This document shows positions 12,428 to 23,096 of a stretch of 64,000 nt of DNA, piece after piece. The translations under genes were made by a program, and so were the position numbers. Every line of letters begins with the position of its first letter. The first letter of the stretch is position 1. Source of the stretch: Hydractinia symbiolongicarpus (Eukaryota > Cnidaria > Hydrozoa > Anthoathecata > Hydractiniidae); assembly GCF_029227915.1 (NCBI RefSeq), contig NC_079888.1, positions 2,677,001-2,741,000 of the forward strand, read 5' to 3'. Under the pieces are notes generated by a model that saw only the letters and a list, made by a program, of their open reading frames with translations, was not told where the DNA came from and made no database searches.

Positions 12428-12640
12428 ACGCAGACCCAATTAGGGCCCACGCTCTACTAGACAACTCCCGGCAACATCCAACGGCCCACACTAATGTTCC
12501 ATCTCCCCAATTTCCCTCACATGGCTTGGGTTCCCGGGGCTATGGTAACATTCACTCGGCCATGTTGAATCGCCGTCAAGAGGAATGGAACCCCGGTCTC
12601 CCGCACAAAGTACGAGTGCTATAACCACTTATCTACAGCA
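12428..12640 (-). repeat. SINE copy, tRNA-like head (family 2)
   Basis: Read on the minus strand it starts GTGGTTATAGCACTCGTAC (A-box-like), continues to GGGGTTCCATTCC (B-box-like) at tRNA-like spacing, and then a body of about 150 bp. GC content is well above the surroundings. The copy near 4.9 kb shares the head organisation and parts of the body. Probably a Pol III-derived SINE. Confidence 0.55.
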
Positions 12641-12817
12641 TCAGATTCCCCTGAATCAAGGATTGTAAGGTTTTTGCTCTTGCTTTGCGTTTCTTCTCAT
12701 TAACTTTTTAGTTGGGTTATTATCTGGCTGACACTTAAATCTACCTTCTGCTGTCAACTAAACCATAGTCAGTTAAAAGAATACACCTCTTCACAGTGTC
12801 ATTTAATCATACGCAAA

Positions 12818-13111
12818 ATGGAGCTAAATGAACATTTAGCTCATGTTAATTGTGGTGACTGCAGTAATGTCTCGGTTGCCTTGTACTTACCAATGTTCTT
12901 AGGATCACATATAAGGAAACTTTACTTGAAACAATATTGGTCAATACAGGATGGGAGACTTGCCTCGCCTACCAGCTTTAAGATGCCTCGCTTATTAGGA
13001 CAGGCCTATAAATACCTGTATATTACCCATTTCAAGTTTGGCTCTGCAAACAACCAGTTAGAGCTAAAGATTCCCACCCGCCCTCCCTATACTATTCATA
13101 ATGCTGTGTAG
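12818..13111 (+). pseudogene. Possible piggyBac-like transposase fragment
   Basis: An open frame of 97 codons. The segment IRKLYLKQYWSIQ, then SPTSFKMPRLLGQAYKYL and ITHFKF, loosely follows the piggyBac N-terminal pattern (x-x-YWS, then SPxFxxxMPRxxFxxIxxxLHF). No catalytic aspartates are visible downstream before the minisatellite, and the frame closes at 13111. It could equally be a chance ORF. This rests on my reading of a weak pattern only. Confidence 0.28.
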
Positions 13112-13558
13112 GGTTTGCCAAACTAACAACAATTTTGTTTTGTTTTATGTGATGTCACTCGGTCAACCAATGCGGAGTATCATTGCCTCATCACCACATA
13201 GCGTTCGTCACCGCAACCATTGTTAAAGACACAGTTATCCGAGTTCAGTATATGACTGGTTTAAAATGGCTTATCGCTCACGCATCAACAAAGATGGAGA
13301 CACTTGCTCTAGCTGCACGGTTTCCTTGAACAACTATTTGGCTAGCAGTGTTGTCAAGGTTTTAGTCCAGCAGTGGGAGCAAGAGTCCTGGCTAATTACA
13401 CATTGCGCGTTTTAACTGATGGGGATGTCGGGCTTCCTAAGTCAGCCAGAAGTTTGGACAGATACACGTGTGTGGCCTGTTGATTATATCATTACTTGAT
13501 ATTATTACTGTATGCTATTATTAATTTATAATATTATTATTATTTATATTGAAGAATA
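13112..13558. other. No recognised feature
   Basis: Less AT-rich than its neighbours, possibly the remains of the mobile element suggested at 12818-13111. No conserved domain or clear termini seen. Confidence 0.35.
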
Positions 13559-14158
13559 GAAGAGAATAATGAGATGTGAGGAAGTAATGCCGTGGGAGAC
13601 ATTCACAATTGCAGTGCAGCCAAGATGTGCATGTCATTGTGTGTGTGTCATACCATTAAAGTGCATTATGACGAAGAGAATAATGAGATATGCCGTGGTA
13701 GACATTCAAGCTTGTCGTACCATTGAAGTGCATATGTAATGCCGTGGGAGACATTCAAGCTTGTCGTTCCATTGAAGTGCATTATGATGAAATGATGATG
13801 AAATGCCGTGGTAGACATTCAAGCTTGTCGTACCATTGAAGTGCATTGTGACAGGAGAATAATGAGATATGCCGTGGGAGACATTCAAGCTTGTCGTACC
13901 ATTGAAGTGCATATGATGAAATTAATGCCGTGGGGGACATTCAAGCTTGTCCTACCATTGAAGTGCATTATGATGAAATGCCGTGGGAGACACTCACAAT
14001 GGAGTGCAGCCTAGATTGCATGTCATTGGGAGTGGGTCATACCATTGAAGTGCATTATGATGAAGAGAAGAACGAGATATGTCATGGGAGACACTCACAA
14101 CGGAGTGCAGCCAAGATGTACGTGTCATTGTGAGTGTCTCATACCATTTAAGTGCATA
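13559..14158. repeat. Minisatellite, about eight units of two alternating types
   Basis: Units begin ATGCCGTGGGAGACA or a close variant near 13588, 13690, 13738, 13801, 13867, 13924, 13977 and 14077. Short units (about 50-65 bp) carry TTCAAGCTTGTCGTACCATT then GAAGTGCAT. Long units (about 100 bp) carry CTCACAATGGAGTGCAGCC, then CATGTCATTGTG and the same CATACCATT-AAGTGCAT end. This makes an irregular higher-order array. Open frames on both strands through it are by-products of the repeat. Confidence 0.85.
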
Positions 14159-15780
14159 TGCTGGGGTTAGTGCTGTTTTTGTATCTGCACATGTATCTGT
14201 CCTGCCTGTTATTGTTTAATCTTATTGCCTGGCATCCCAATCCATGCCCCAAATATACAATTGCGTTACAATGCGAAGGATGTTGTATAAATTTATTTCA
14301 TAATACAATGTTCTCTACTATTATGATGTGTTTTTACTGAGGAACCCGGACAATTAACTCACGTTGCTATAGTATCCAAATTAAATATGGCTACCTATGG
14401 TAGGTAAACAAAGCTAGCCACAGTCTAAAGTACTGAATAAGTTAGTAGATTTGATGCAATTTTACTTGTAATAACCATGTCAATTAATCGCTGTTCGTTA
14501 CGATCCTGTTTTACCATTTATGTCGAAGTTTGTTAGATCTTCTTTTCCTATAAGACTGTATATATAGCTATATTCTGTATAACTTTTAAAGCAGCACAAG
14601 AATAATTATTGCTATATAATGTATTAAAACAACACAAGAAAAATTCTAGCTGCATAACTAAAAACAAATTTCTGAGCAAACAAGCATTTTTATCTGCATT
14701 TTATTTAGTGGGACAAATTATTATTATTTTTTTCCTTTGCAATGGGAAAATATGCTTGTCATAACGCCCTCCTTTTTTGTTATTCTATTTTATTTTTAAC
14801 TATACATTCTCGATAAAATTATTTTTATTTTGGCAACCGACCAACCATAAAAGGTACTATCGACTTTGCCCAAATATCAACTAATGAAATTAGAGTCGCC
14901 TAATACTTTCTTGACACCGCTTGATTCACAAAGGATTAAAATGTATTATATAGCTAGCTTTATGACAAAGAATTGAACCAACAAATGTTAATTTATTCTT
15001 TTTTCTTAGGTTTTTAATTTAATTGATAAACTAACAAGTCTTTGTTGTCCTACAATAGAAGTGATCTATCATGGACGCCATGGTGTAATGTTTAATTTTA
15101 GTAGTTCACAAAACATTATCGTGAAGTCCACGATTGTTATAATATTATGCATCATGGGCAATCATGGTTTGTGCGTAACATTGAATAAACACAAACATGT
15201 CAACAAACCTTTTTACGGTACTGTAAGTCTATTTTTGTTAATATGGCTGTCCATAGCCCAAATAGTCTATACCTAACCTAATTAGCCAATGCAAAAAACA
15301 TTTAATGTATATATTATTTACTATTCCTGCAAAGTACAAAGATGACTTTTTGAGTAAGCTGGCGTGTCTAATTTGCAGTTGTCTCTGACTGTTATATATA
15401 TAGAGACATACTTTTCAAAAACTATTTCTGGTCATAGTAAAAAGATCTCTCAATTGCAGCACCAACATGTTGCTCCATTAAAGCAGTATGTGATAGTTAT
15501 ACCTAATAGCAAAATCCATCAGGTTTGAAATAAAAGTTTTTGTTACTTTTCAATGCACCAATCATTTCAAAAACTGAATAACTATCCTCTTTTCATCTCG
15601 GAAACTGCACATGCAATTCTTGAATTAACAAGTGTGGCGTAGAGATTTTTACAGCAAAAATGTATGGCAAAAATGTGAATAGCCAGCGAGCAATAGGGAC
15701 TTAATTGTTGAGAGTCATGTAAACTAAAAGGTTTGAGTAGTATATGTTCCATATGGTCTAAAAAATATATTCCAATTGGT
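14159..15780. other. No recognised feature
   Basis: AT-rich non-coding sequence. Short open stretches (for example 15061-15276) have no recognisable protein character. Confidence 0.45.
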
Positions 15781-15794
15781 CTGCTAGCTTAAAA

Positions 15795-16090
15795 TCACTT
15801 AAAACACCCAGAAAAAACACTACTGTGAAATGATGGCGTTTCACAGACAGTCAGAAATGCATCGTAAATAAGAGTTCCCAAATTCTTAAATGCTCTTTGA
15901 CATTGTGGGGAATTCTTCACAACTTTATAGGCCTTCACTTTCCCAATGTCCTGAATGGAGGCCAACAATAGCAGCTGACATTTCACTTCCAATTGAGTCA
16001 TAAATATCTGTGATGCTCAGAACATTCTTCTTATTTTTTGTGCCAATCATAAAATCGATGCTGATTTTGATTTAACATTTAAAATACAGC
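15795..16090 (-). pseudogene. Degenerate fragment of a repeat-borne ORF family
   Basis: On the minus strand from about 16090, translated in shifting frames, I read GTKNKKNVLSITDIYDSIG, then SEMSAAIVGLHS and, after a shift, DIGKVKAYKVVKNSPQCQ and RAFKNLGTLIYDAFLTVCE. This matches my memory of a widespread invertebrate repeat-associated protein with the pattern GTKNKR-x-I-x-ITxIxxxLG, A-x-x-GLHAFTGCD, then GKxKAxKxL and a C-terminal FVCxLY. The FTGCD-like segment is missing and the frame shifts nearby, so the copy is dead. I do not know its biochemical function. Confidence 0.4.
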
Positions 16091-16269
16091 GCATGCAATG
16101 GTACGTCGCCATCCACTGTATAAATGCAAGCAAATTCAAGGCTGGATTCTTGCACATGTTTGTATAGTTTGTAACCACTCTGATGTTTATTGGTTTTCTT
16201 TTCCCTATAGAAGCAGCCTGTAGTATCATCCAATACTTGATATAAAAATATGTCAGCAAGTTAATAAAT

Positions 16270-16647
16270 TTAAGCTATTTCTTCTGTGAAGTTACGTTGT
16301 ATGATTGTATGCATATTTAGCCTTGATACTTACTTCCTCTAGCCCTATCACAACCCGATCTTCTTGTCGCTTGAGGTTGATTAACGCTTTCTTTAGTCTT
16401 GCTCATTAACAGCAGTTTTTATTGACTTTCATGGTCTTTTATTGTGCATACCTTTTCGAATGTGCATAAATACAGTAGTAGTCTTTATGGTACACCAGGC
16501 TCTTAAAATTGACATTGTGCTTATGTGTTTTTTGTAATAGTGAACATCACCTCTCGTTTTGCTAAAAATCAGGAAATGAATTGGTTGCATTACTGTCAGT
16601 AAATTTATCTTTTCTTACTGTTTGAGATCTATAACAACGAAGAATAT
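16270..16647. other. No recognised feature
   Basis: Non-coding AT-rich sequence directly left of a TIR element. Confidence 0.45.
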
Positions 16648-17764
16648 CGTATATTTTCCGGTATATAACCCGCACATCGTATAACCCACAGCTTAGCTTT
16701 TGTAGGGAGTTATAAACTAGATGCTATCAGATAGCCTGCACCTTTGCATAACCCGCATCATGTTAAAAAAATATTCAGCGTATTTGTACTTACCCTAATC
16801 ATTTCATAAGCATGTGCGTATGTTCTGTTTTTTCATGCTGTAGACAAGTGGGGGATGTTTAAACTCGTGAACACTAAACATGAGAACCGAGTGTCTGAAC
16901 TAGCGACTCTCTCAGTCTTAGCTTCCTTCTCGCCGACTGCTAAAATAAAGTTAATTTAAGTTTTTTTGGCATAAAAATAAACAACCTAATAATTATCACA
17001 AATTGTCTGTAACAGCGATGTACGGAACGTTCTTTTCTAATGTTTACATTATTTTGTTATCCATTTATATCTCAGCAATCACAGTGTGGATGATAAAATG
17101 AATGGTGGCAATTAGAAGAGAGTTGCGTGTGTCTTTTTAATTGTAATTTATATTTATTTTTGATATTTTCAGTGACCACCTGTTGCTTGAAGGTAGCGAA
17201 GATAAAGAAAGAAAATTATCATCAATATTTAATTTTAACATTTTTCAATATTTTTAACAGGAATTAATAATTACGTCCTGAGCACTAGGTTGTGAAATAC
17301 ATGCGAATTAAACAAAAAAATGATACCTGTTATATTGCTCTATTACCAGAAACAAATCATTTCAATGTGCTCAATGTGATTGCAAAGATATAAATAGATT
17401 AGAATTACATTCAACACAAAAGAAAAATGATCTCCAAAATTGTGTTTCAGAGAGAGCTTGTAATATTAGCAATGGCAAGCAATAGAAAGTTAAAGAAAGC
17501 AATTTCACTGTGGAAAAAAAATTAAATCATGTAGTTGAAGTAAGATTACGTAGATATAGGATCGCGCATGCAGTTATATTAATGTACACATTTTATCCCG
17601 TTGGTACTATTTTCTTCATTGAATTTATAAACTTTAAATTTCACAATAAATGATAGAAAATACAAAACTTATCACATAACCCGCACCACAATATAACCCG
17701 CACTAACAGTGGAAGTTGTAAAAATCAACTTATAACCCGCGGGTTATATATCGGAAAATACGGT
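16648..17764. mobile_element. TIR DNA transposon, non-autonomous, about 1.1 kb
   Basis: The left end reads CGTATATTTTCCGGTATATA then ACCCGCACATCG. The right end, reverse-complemented, reads CCGTATTTTCCGATATATAA then CCCGCGGG. These are imperfect inverted termini of about 28 bp. The TATAACCCGCA motif recurs several times inside each end (16740-16760, 17680-17735) as subterminal repeats. No transposase ORF is present. Inverted ends with a CCGTATTTTCCG-TATAA-CCGC pattern occur in DNA transposons of several animals, but I do not assign a superfamily. The target duplication is not clear. Confidence 0.65.
17485..17579. repeat. 95-bp block shared with 20806-20900
   Basis: From GAAAGTTAAAGAAAGCAATT to GCAGTTATAT, this part of the TIR element recurs at 20806-20900 in the same orientation. 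By eye there is one difference (GATCGCGC here, GATCACGC there). Confidence 0.9.
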
Positions 17765-17765
17765 A

Positions 17766-20523
17766 AACAATGAACAGTGAACATTTTTTATATTTGGTGG
17801 TCATACATGCAACTACTTCTAATGGATAGATAAGAAACATATACCAGGATATCATGTTCTTGCTTGTCTAGTGGATAGCTCTGTGAAGCCAGGGAAAAGA
17901 ACAAAAGTTTATTTGGTATGAGTCATGTTTTATTTAACTTTGAATCAGTTTTGACCTATGGCAAGTCATTATAAATCAACAAATGTGTATATTAGGTAAT
18001 GGTCATAATACTTTCTTTTAAATCTATTATTATTCAGTTTTAAATCCTTGTCTCCTTTGATTTATTTTTCTTTTTTTTTAAGGTATCTTTTCACTTTAAT
18101 AAGAACGCAGAACCATCTTTTTTAAACTGTTGTTTGTTTTTTATGTTCCTTTTAAGAGGGTGCTAATGAAGAAGTTAAATTCCTCCTCCAATAAAAGAAA
18201 TTTTCACCAATACATTCAAAATGATTTTGCTAGTTTTATGATTGCAATTGTGTTTTTAATAAGAAGTTTCAAAAACAAGGGGGTTGTTTGAAAAGATTTT
18301 GTTCATGTTGTTTACAGATAATTAACACAGGCTTCCTATATTAATTTTTACTCTGACTTTTAACATGCAATGTTTTAGGAGAACCATAATGGTAATATAG
18401 TGATGTTTACTTCACTTTTGGGTTTACCATGTTGTAATGGATATTATATTAACTTTAAAAATGTTAGTCCTTGGAATATCTGGAGCTTTTTGTTAGAAAA
18501 AAATAAATCTAAATTATGGAATTTTATATACTTTAAATAAAGTCAATGTAAAATTAAGAATTTAAAATTGTGAAGTAATTTTGATATTATATGTTATTCA
18601 GGTTTAAAAATTATTTGTAAAATTTGATGGCCACCGTCTTAACGCAGTCAACAGGCATTTTTAAACTATAAGATAAAAAGTTTTCTTTTTTTGCCCGTAT
18701 GACAAATTTTTTAACACAATGTTTATATACATGCATTAAATGCTTTATAGATATATTTTTTTTACTTACTCAGATTGATGTTACAACCATTATAGTTACT
18801 GTATAACAACAATTAGGTTGTATGGATAATACCACGTTAATTTTACTTAATTAGTCTCTAACGTCTTTATAACTAAAGATTTTTCAAAGTATATAATAAC
18901 CTTAGTCAACTTTTTAAGCCATATTTCATTTAAGTAAAAAAACTTGTTATTTTACAGGAGGTTTTTACCACCACTTACTTGCAGCAATGATGCTCTTAAA
19001 AAGCTACACATTGTATTTTGTTTTCTTTGTTTAAATGTGTTTTTACTTCTCATTAAACTGAACTGGCTTGATCTCTTTTACTTTTGATTTCCTATGACAA
19101 TGTTAATGAATTCATCTAATTAGGGTCTTTTGTGACAGTATTGTTATTGATGTCATAACAAATTACAATCAAATAAAAGACAACTTGTTCTTTCTTTAAT
19201 TTTTGTTTCTCTGCCAAATTAAAACAATGATTTTTTAAAATGCTGAGAAACGGCACTGTGATTCTGGGTAACTACTATTAGTCAGTATTTTCAATACACA
19301 ATAAATTTTACCAGAGATATTTTTTGTGACTTTTAACCTTAGATAATTTTATATTTATCATATTGTCTAGATACAATGTCAAAACAGTAAAGTAAAGTTC
19401 TGAGTAGATATATTTTTAACAAAAATTGAATCTGTACAGAACATATTTTGTATTGTTTTTAACATGAACTGTATGCGTTGGTGTTTTAATTTTTTTAAAT
19501 TTTAATTTTACCTTCAAAAAGTTAAGACTGTTTTGTCCAGATGACAACAAACCAATGACAATTAAATTTCACCAAAGTTCATATAATATATAATGAAAGT
19601 GAAATGAAGTAAGTATTATTTTACCCAGGCTATGTTTGTTTTATTGATGTGCATAATTTGTTTGTTTCTCATGGTGAAAGTTTTTTCATTTTTATAAGTG
19701 CGAGGTTTAAGATTTCACCAGTCACCAGAGGGTATAATTTAAGCATTGTCAGTAGCTAATAAACAGCTATATTTCCCAATTGAAATTTGTCATAAATATT
19801 TCAACTTATTGATGAAGATAACGGAACTTATAATTCAGTTCATAGAAGTAGTAAAGAAAAAAGATTTAATTTCATTACCACAAACCACCTTAATGAAATT
19901 CTCATTTGGGATTTAACAGTTCCCAATTTTACAGAAAACAAATCCGATAAGACTTGCGTGAGAAATAGTTAATTAAACAGGTCACACATTTGTCATGTTT
20001 TTACAGAAAATTACTGAAGCTGAAGGCAATGTTAAGTAAGTTAAGTAAAAATTATCTGAGAAGTGTCAGCATATTTTATAGCAATAAACTAATTAAATTG
20101 GATGTCAAGGAAATTGGGCATATTGTCCAATTTCCTTGGCATGTCCAATTATCAATTTATACTAATTTCTTTATGGAGATCATTCAGATAATTCTGGAGA
20201 TCATATGTATTTTAATCTTTATTGTCATACTTTTCTTTATGTTTTATTCACTATTTTTACACATACATCTCAGTAAACCATAGCAACGATTAAACTTATT
20301 TTTTTTCGCAAATTGTTTTTAAATCAGATTTCTACCTCCTTTTATAAATTTATTTTTGCTCTGTATTAATCTAATTGCTTTTAATGTTTGAGACTGATTC
20401 TAATATAATATTTTAGGACATACAGCAAAATTTTATATTTCACAGGTTTGTATAGCTGTTTTTTTTTTACAGTTTAGCTTAGGACTATTGTAAAGTAAAA
20501 GAATTTGCTATCACATTTTTACA
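17766..20523. other. Gene-poor AT-rich interval
   Basis: No exon with family resemblance. One strong hairpin at 20103-20141 is listed separately. The open frame over 19990-20283 has no recognisable protein character. Confidence 0.45.
20103..20141. other. Perfect 12-bp hairpin with 9-nt loop
   Basis: CAAGGAAATTGG (20106-20117), loop GCATATTGT, then CCAATTTCCTTG (20127-20138). The arms extend to ATG/CAT past one mismatch. It stands alone in non-coding sequence; function unknown. Confidence 0.6.
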
Positions 20524-20805
20524 CAATTTAAAAACCTGCAATGAAAAAGGCTGCGCTGTTTGGTGTAAAATTTTCTCCATTGTTTATTATTGTCTTGTAT
20601 TATATCTAACCCTTTGTGAGACTTGTTGAAGCCCCTGACCTTTCCCTTCTTCTTATTATTATTGAAGTTATTTCTCCAGGATAGCCTCTTCAGTTCCTAC
20701 CGGTACTGCTATTAACAAGGATAAGGGTGCATTTGAAGCTGCTATTTAGCTATGAAAGCCTTGCAAACACAGCAATTGCTCCACTAGACAACTGCCTAAA
20801 ATATC
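20524..20805 (-). repeat. Partial SINE body (family 1), first copy of a tandem duplication
   Basis: From AATTTAAAAACCTGCAATGA onward this segment is repeated at 20948 with an internal deletion. Both carry the family-1 SINE body (CTACCGGTACTGCTATTAAC, TTGCAAACACAGCAATTGCT). This copy stops at AAAATATC (20804) before reaching the tRNA-like head and is joined there to the 95-bp block shared with 17.5 kb. Confidence 0.75.
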
Positions 20806-20900
20806 GAAAGTTAAAGAAAGCAATTTCACTGTGGAAAAAAAATTAAATCATGTAGTTGAAGTAAGATTACGTAGATATAGGATCACGCATGCAGTTATAT
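20806..20900. repeat. 95-bp block shared with 17485-17579
   Basis: Near-identical to the block inside the TIR element at 16648-17764 (one difference seen). Here it sits at the broken end of the partial SINE copy, between the two halves of the local duplication. Confidence 0.9.
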
Positions 20901-20947
20901 GAATTATATATTAATTAAACTGCTATCCTATTGTAGGTTTTTACTCA

Positions 20948-21331
20948 ATTTAAAAACCTGCAATGAAAAAGGTTATTGTCTTGTATTATATCTAACCCTT
21001 TGTGAGACTTGTTGAAGCCCCTGACCTTTCCCTTCTTATTATTATTGAAGTTATTTCTCCAGGATTGCATCTTCAGTTCCTACCGGTACTGCTATTAACA
21101 AGGATAAGGGTGCCTTTGAAGCTGCTATTTAGCTACGAAAACCTTGCAAACACAGCAATTGCTCAACTAGACAACTGCCTAAAATATCAATCCTATTCTC
21201 ATTCTGAATGTTAAGCAGAAGGGAGGGATTCATACTTTTATAGTCTCTGGCATGACTTGGTCGAGGTTTGAACTCATGACCTTTTGCCTTTAAAGTGAAC
21301 ACTCTGCCACAAGGCTACCAGTCTCCTTCTT
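20948..21331 (-). repeat. SINE copy (family 1) with tRNA-like head
   Basis: Read on the minus strand from 21331: a tRNA-like head CTGGTAGCCTTGTGGCAGAG (A box), GAGTTCAAACC (B box), then CCAGAGACTATAAAAGT, a body with GGATTGATATTTTAGGCAGT, and a tail of AATAATAATAAG near 21035. The copies at 39408 and 41818 share this order. 20948-21030 belongs to the local duplication rather than to the SINE. Non-coding Pol III retroposon. Confidence 0.8.
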
Positions 21332-23070
21332 TTTTGGTTTGTTTCAAAATGTGTTATTAGTTTTCCTTAAATTGGGATATTATAAAAGCAATGAAATCTT
21401 TTATGTGGTGCACATAATTTTTCCTTGGTTTCAAATTTATGTCCAAAATTCTTGAGTTTCCGATACGTTATAAATTGTCTAACATTGTCTGAATAATAAT
21501 ATTTTATTATTTTATTTTGTCAGGTTTGAATTATATTTTTTTATTTCAAGAACAAAGGTTTATCATGTGTTAGACCATTGATCAATCCTTACCTATGTTT
21601 TTAGAGTTTTCTAAGTGAATTTTTTTTCTTTAATGCATAAACATCGACTAATACCAACGGAGAAACACAAATAAACGTTTCTAATTTTTTTCTACAACAG
21701 TAATAAATTTTCCCTGTCATGACAGGACAGTTATACCTTTCACCTCATAACAATGTGTAGTGTCAAAGTTTCTTTACTTCCTCAACAGATAAAATATTTT
21801 AAAATTAGTTAAAGTTAAAACTGTATCACAAGGCCACTTATCTGTATGAATGATATGGAAATTCGTAGCCATGAGAATAAACTAGTAAAGAATCTTCTAG
21901 AAAGTCTTAAAACAAAATGACAAAGTTCTTTAATTTTTAGTTAATTTAGGTTTCTTTTAATCCACTTTCTAATTAATATAAGTTATGTTTTGTATAAAAT
22001 ATTTGAGGCACCCACACGTTTTCTGATGAGAAGAAAATATGTCTGTTGTTGTTTATATATTAAACTGTTAATAAAATTTAAATAATATAAAATTTTACAT
22101 AAAATATTTGTTAATTTAAAAAAATTATATATTCATTTATTTAGTGTTTACTTCTGATTTTCTGAACCTGTTGTTATATTTTGTTTTCTTCAGAAGGTGT
22201 TTCTAAACTTTTTTTGTGTTGATGCATAATTGCACATTGTGACTTGACCTTACACTTAAACCTTATTAAGTTTTTTTCATGTGTACCTACGCTTTTAACC
22301 ACCCTCTGCTACGTACTTGATTAGTTGTAACTATGGAGGACTGGTAACTATGTAGAAATTATAAAAATAAGCCTTTAGTTTTATATTTAGTTGTGTGGTA
22401 TTATAAAGTTTTGTTTGCAAAAAGCAACTTGGAAGGAGTGTCATATTATCATGTTGTGTAATGTTTTAAAATGTTGTCAGCTGGGAATACTCTTCACCGG
22501 ATAAGCTTTTTTCTTTTATTGTTACTTGCTATTAAGCTAATTAATATAAATGATTGACAAGAGCTCCTAGGTAAAAACCAGGCTATTAATTAGTTTTACT
22601 CCTCTCAAGAGTAATCTTTTTTCTTTTCTGCAATATTCCTGTTGTTTCATGATAACATCAAGAAAAAGGTGTTGACATTTAGCTTTTATGATTTTTTGCA
22701 AGTCATTGTGTATGTGTTCCATTGTGTTTGTCTTGGTTGCAGAATGTTAAAAAAATTCTAATATGTTACTCAACTATAATTCTCTCTTATTAGTTATTAT
22801 TGTTCTTACACTTTTTTGTACTTTATCTATTATTTTACACTTTTATTTTATTCTAATAGGTATCATTTTGGTGTATTTTTTCTATGTATTAGTACTTCAG
22901 ACACTTCAAAGATACGTGGCTTAAGTGGGTCAATCCAGATGTATATAACATTTTAAAAAAAAGAAAATTGCTACATGTACCTTTTCATTGTTTTTATCTG
23001 CAGGCTAAATCCCTCGTGATTCAATTCTGTTGCCCTTGTGTTTGTTGATTTGAATTTTTTACTTGTTTAG
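21332..23070. other. AT-rich stretch upstream of the synaptotagmin-like gene
   Basis: No recognisable coding exon. The sequence ending CTTGTTTAG at 23070 looks like a splice acceptor for the exon carrying the start codon, so a 5' UTR intron probably extends through part of this region. The promoter is not identified. Confidence 0.45.
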
Positions 23071-23096
23071 AATGCTGCTATAAACAGTATGGTAAT

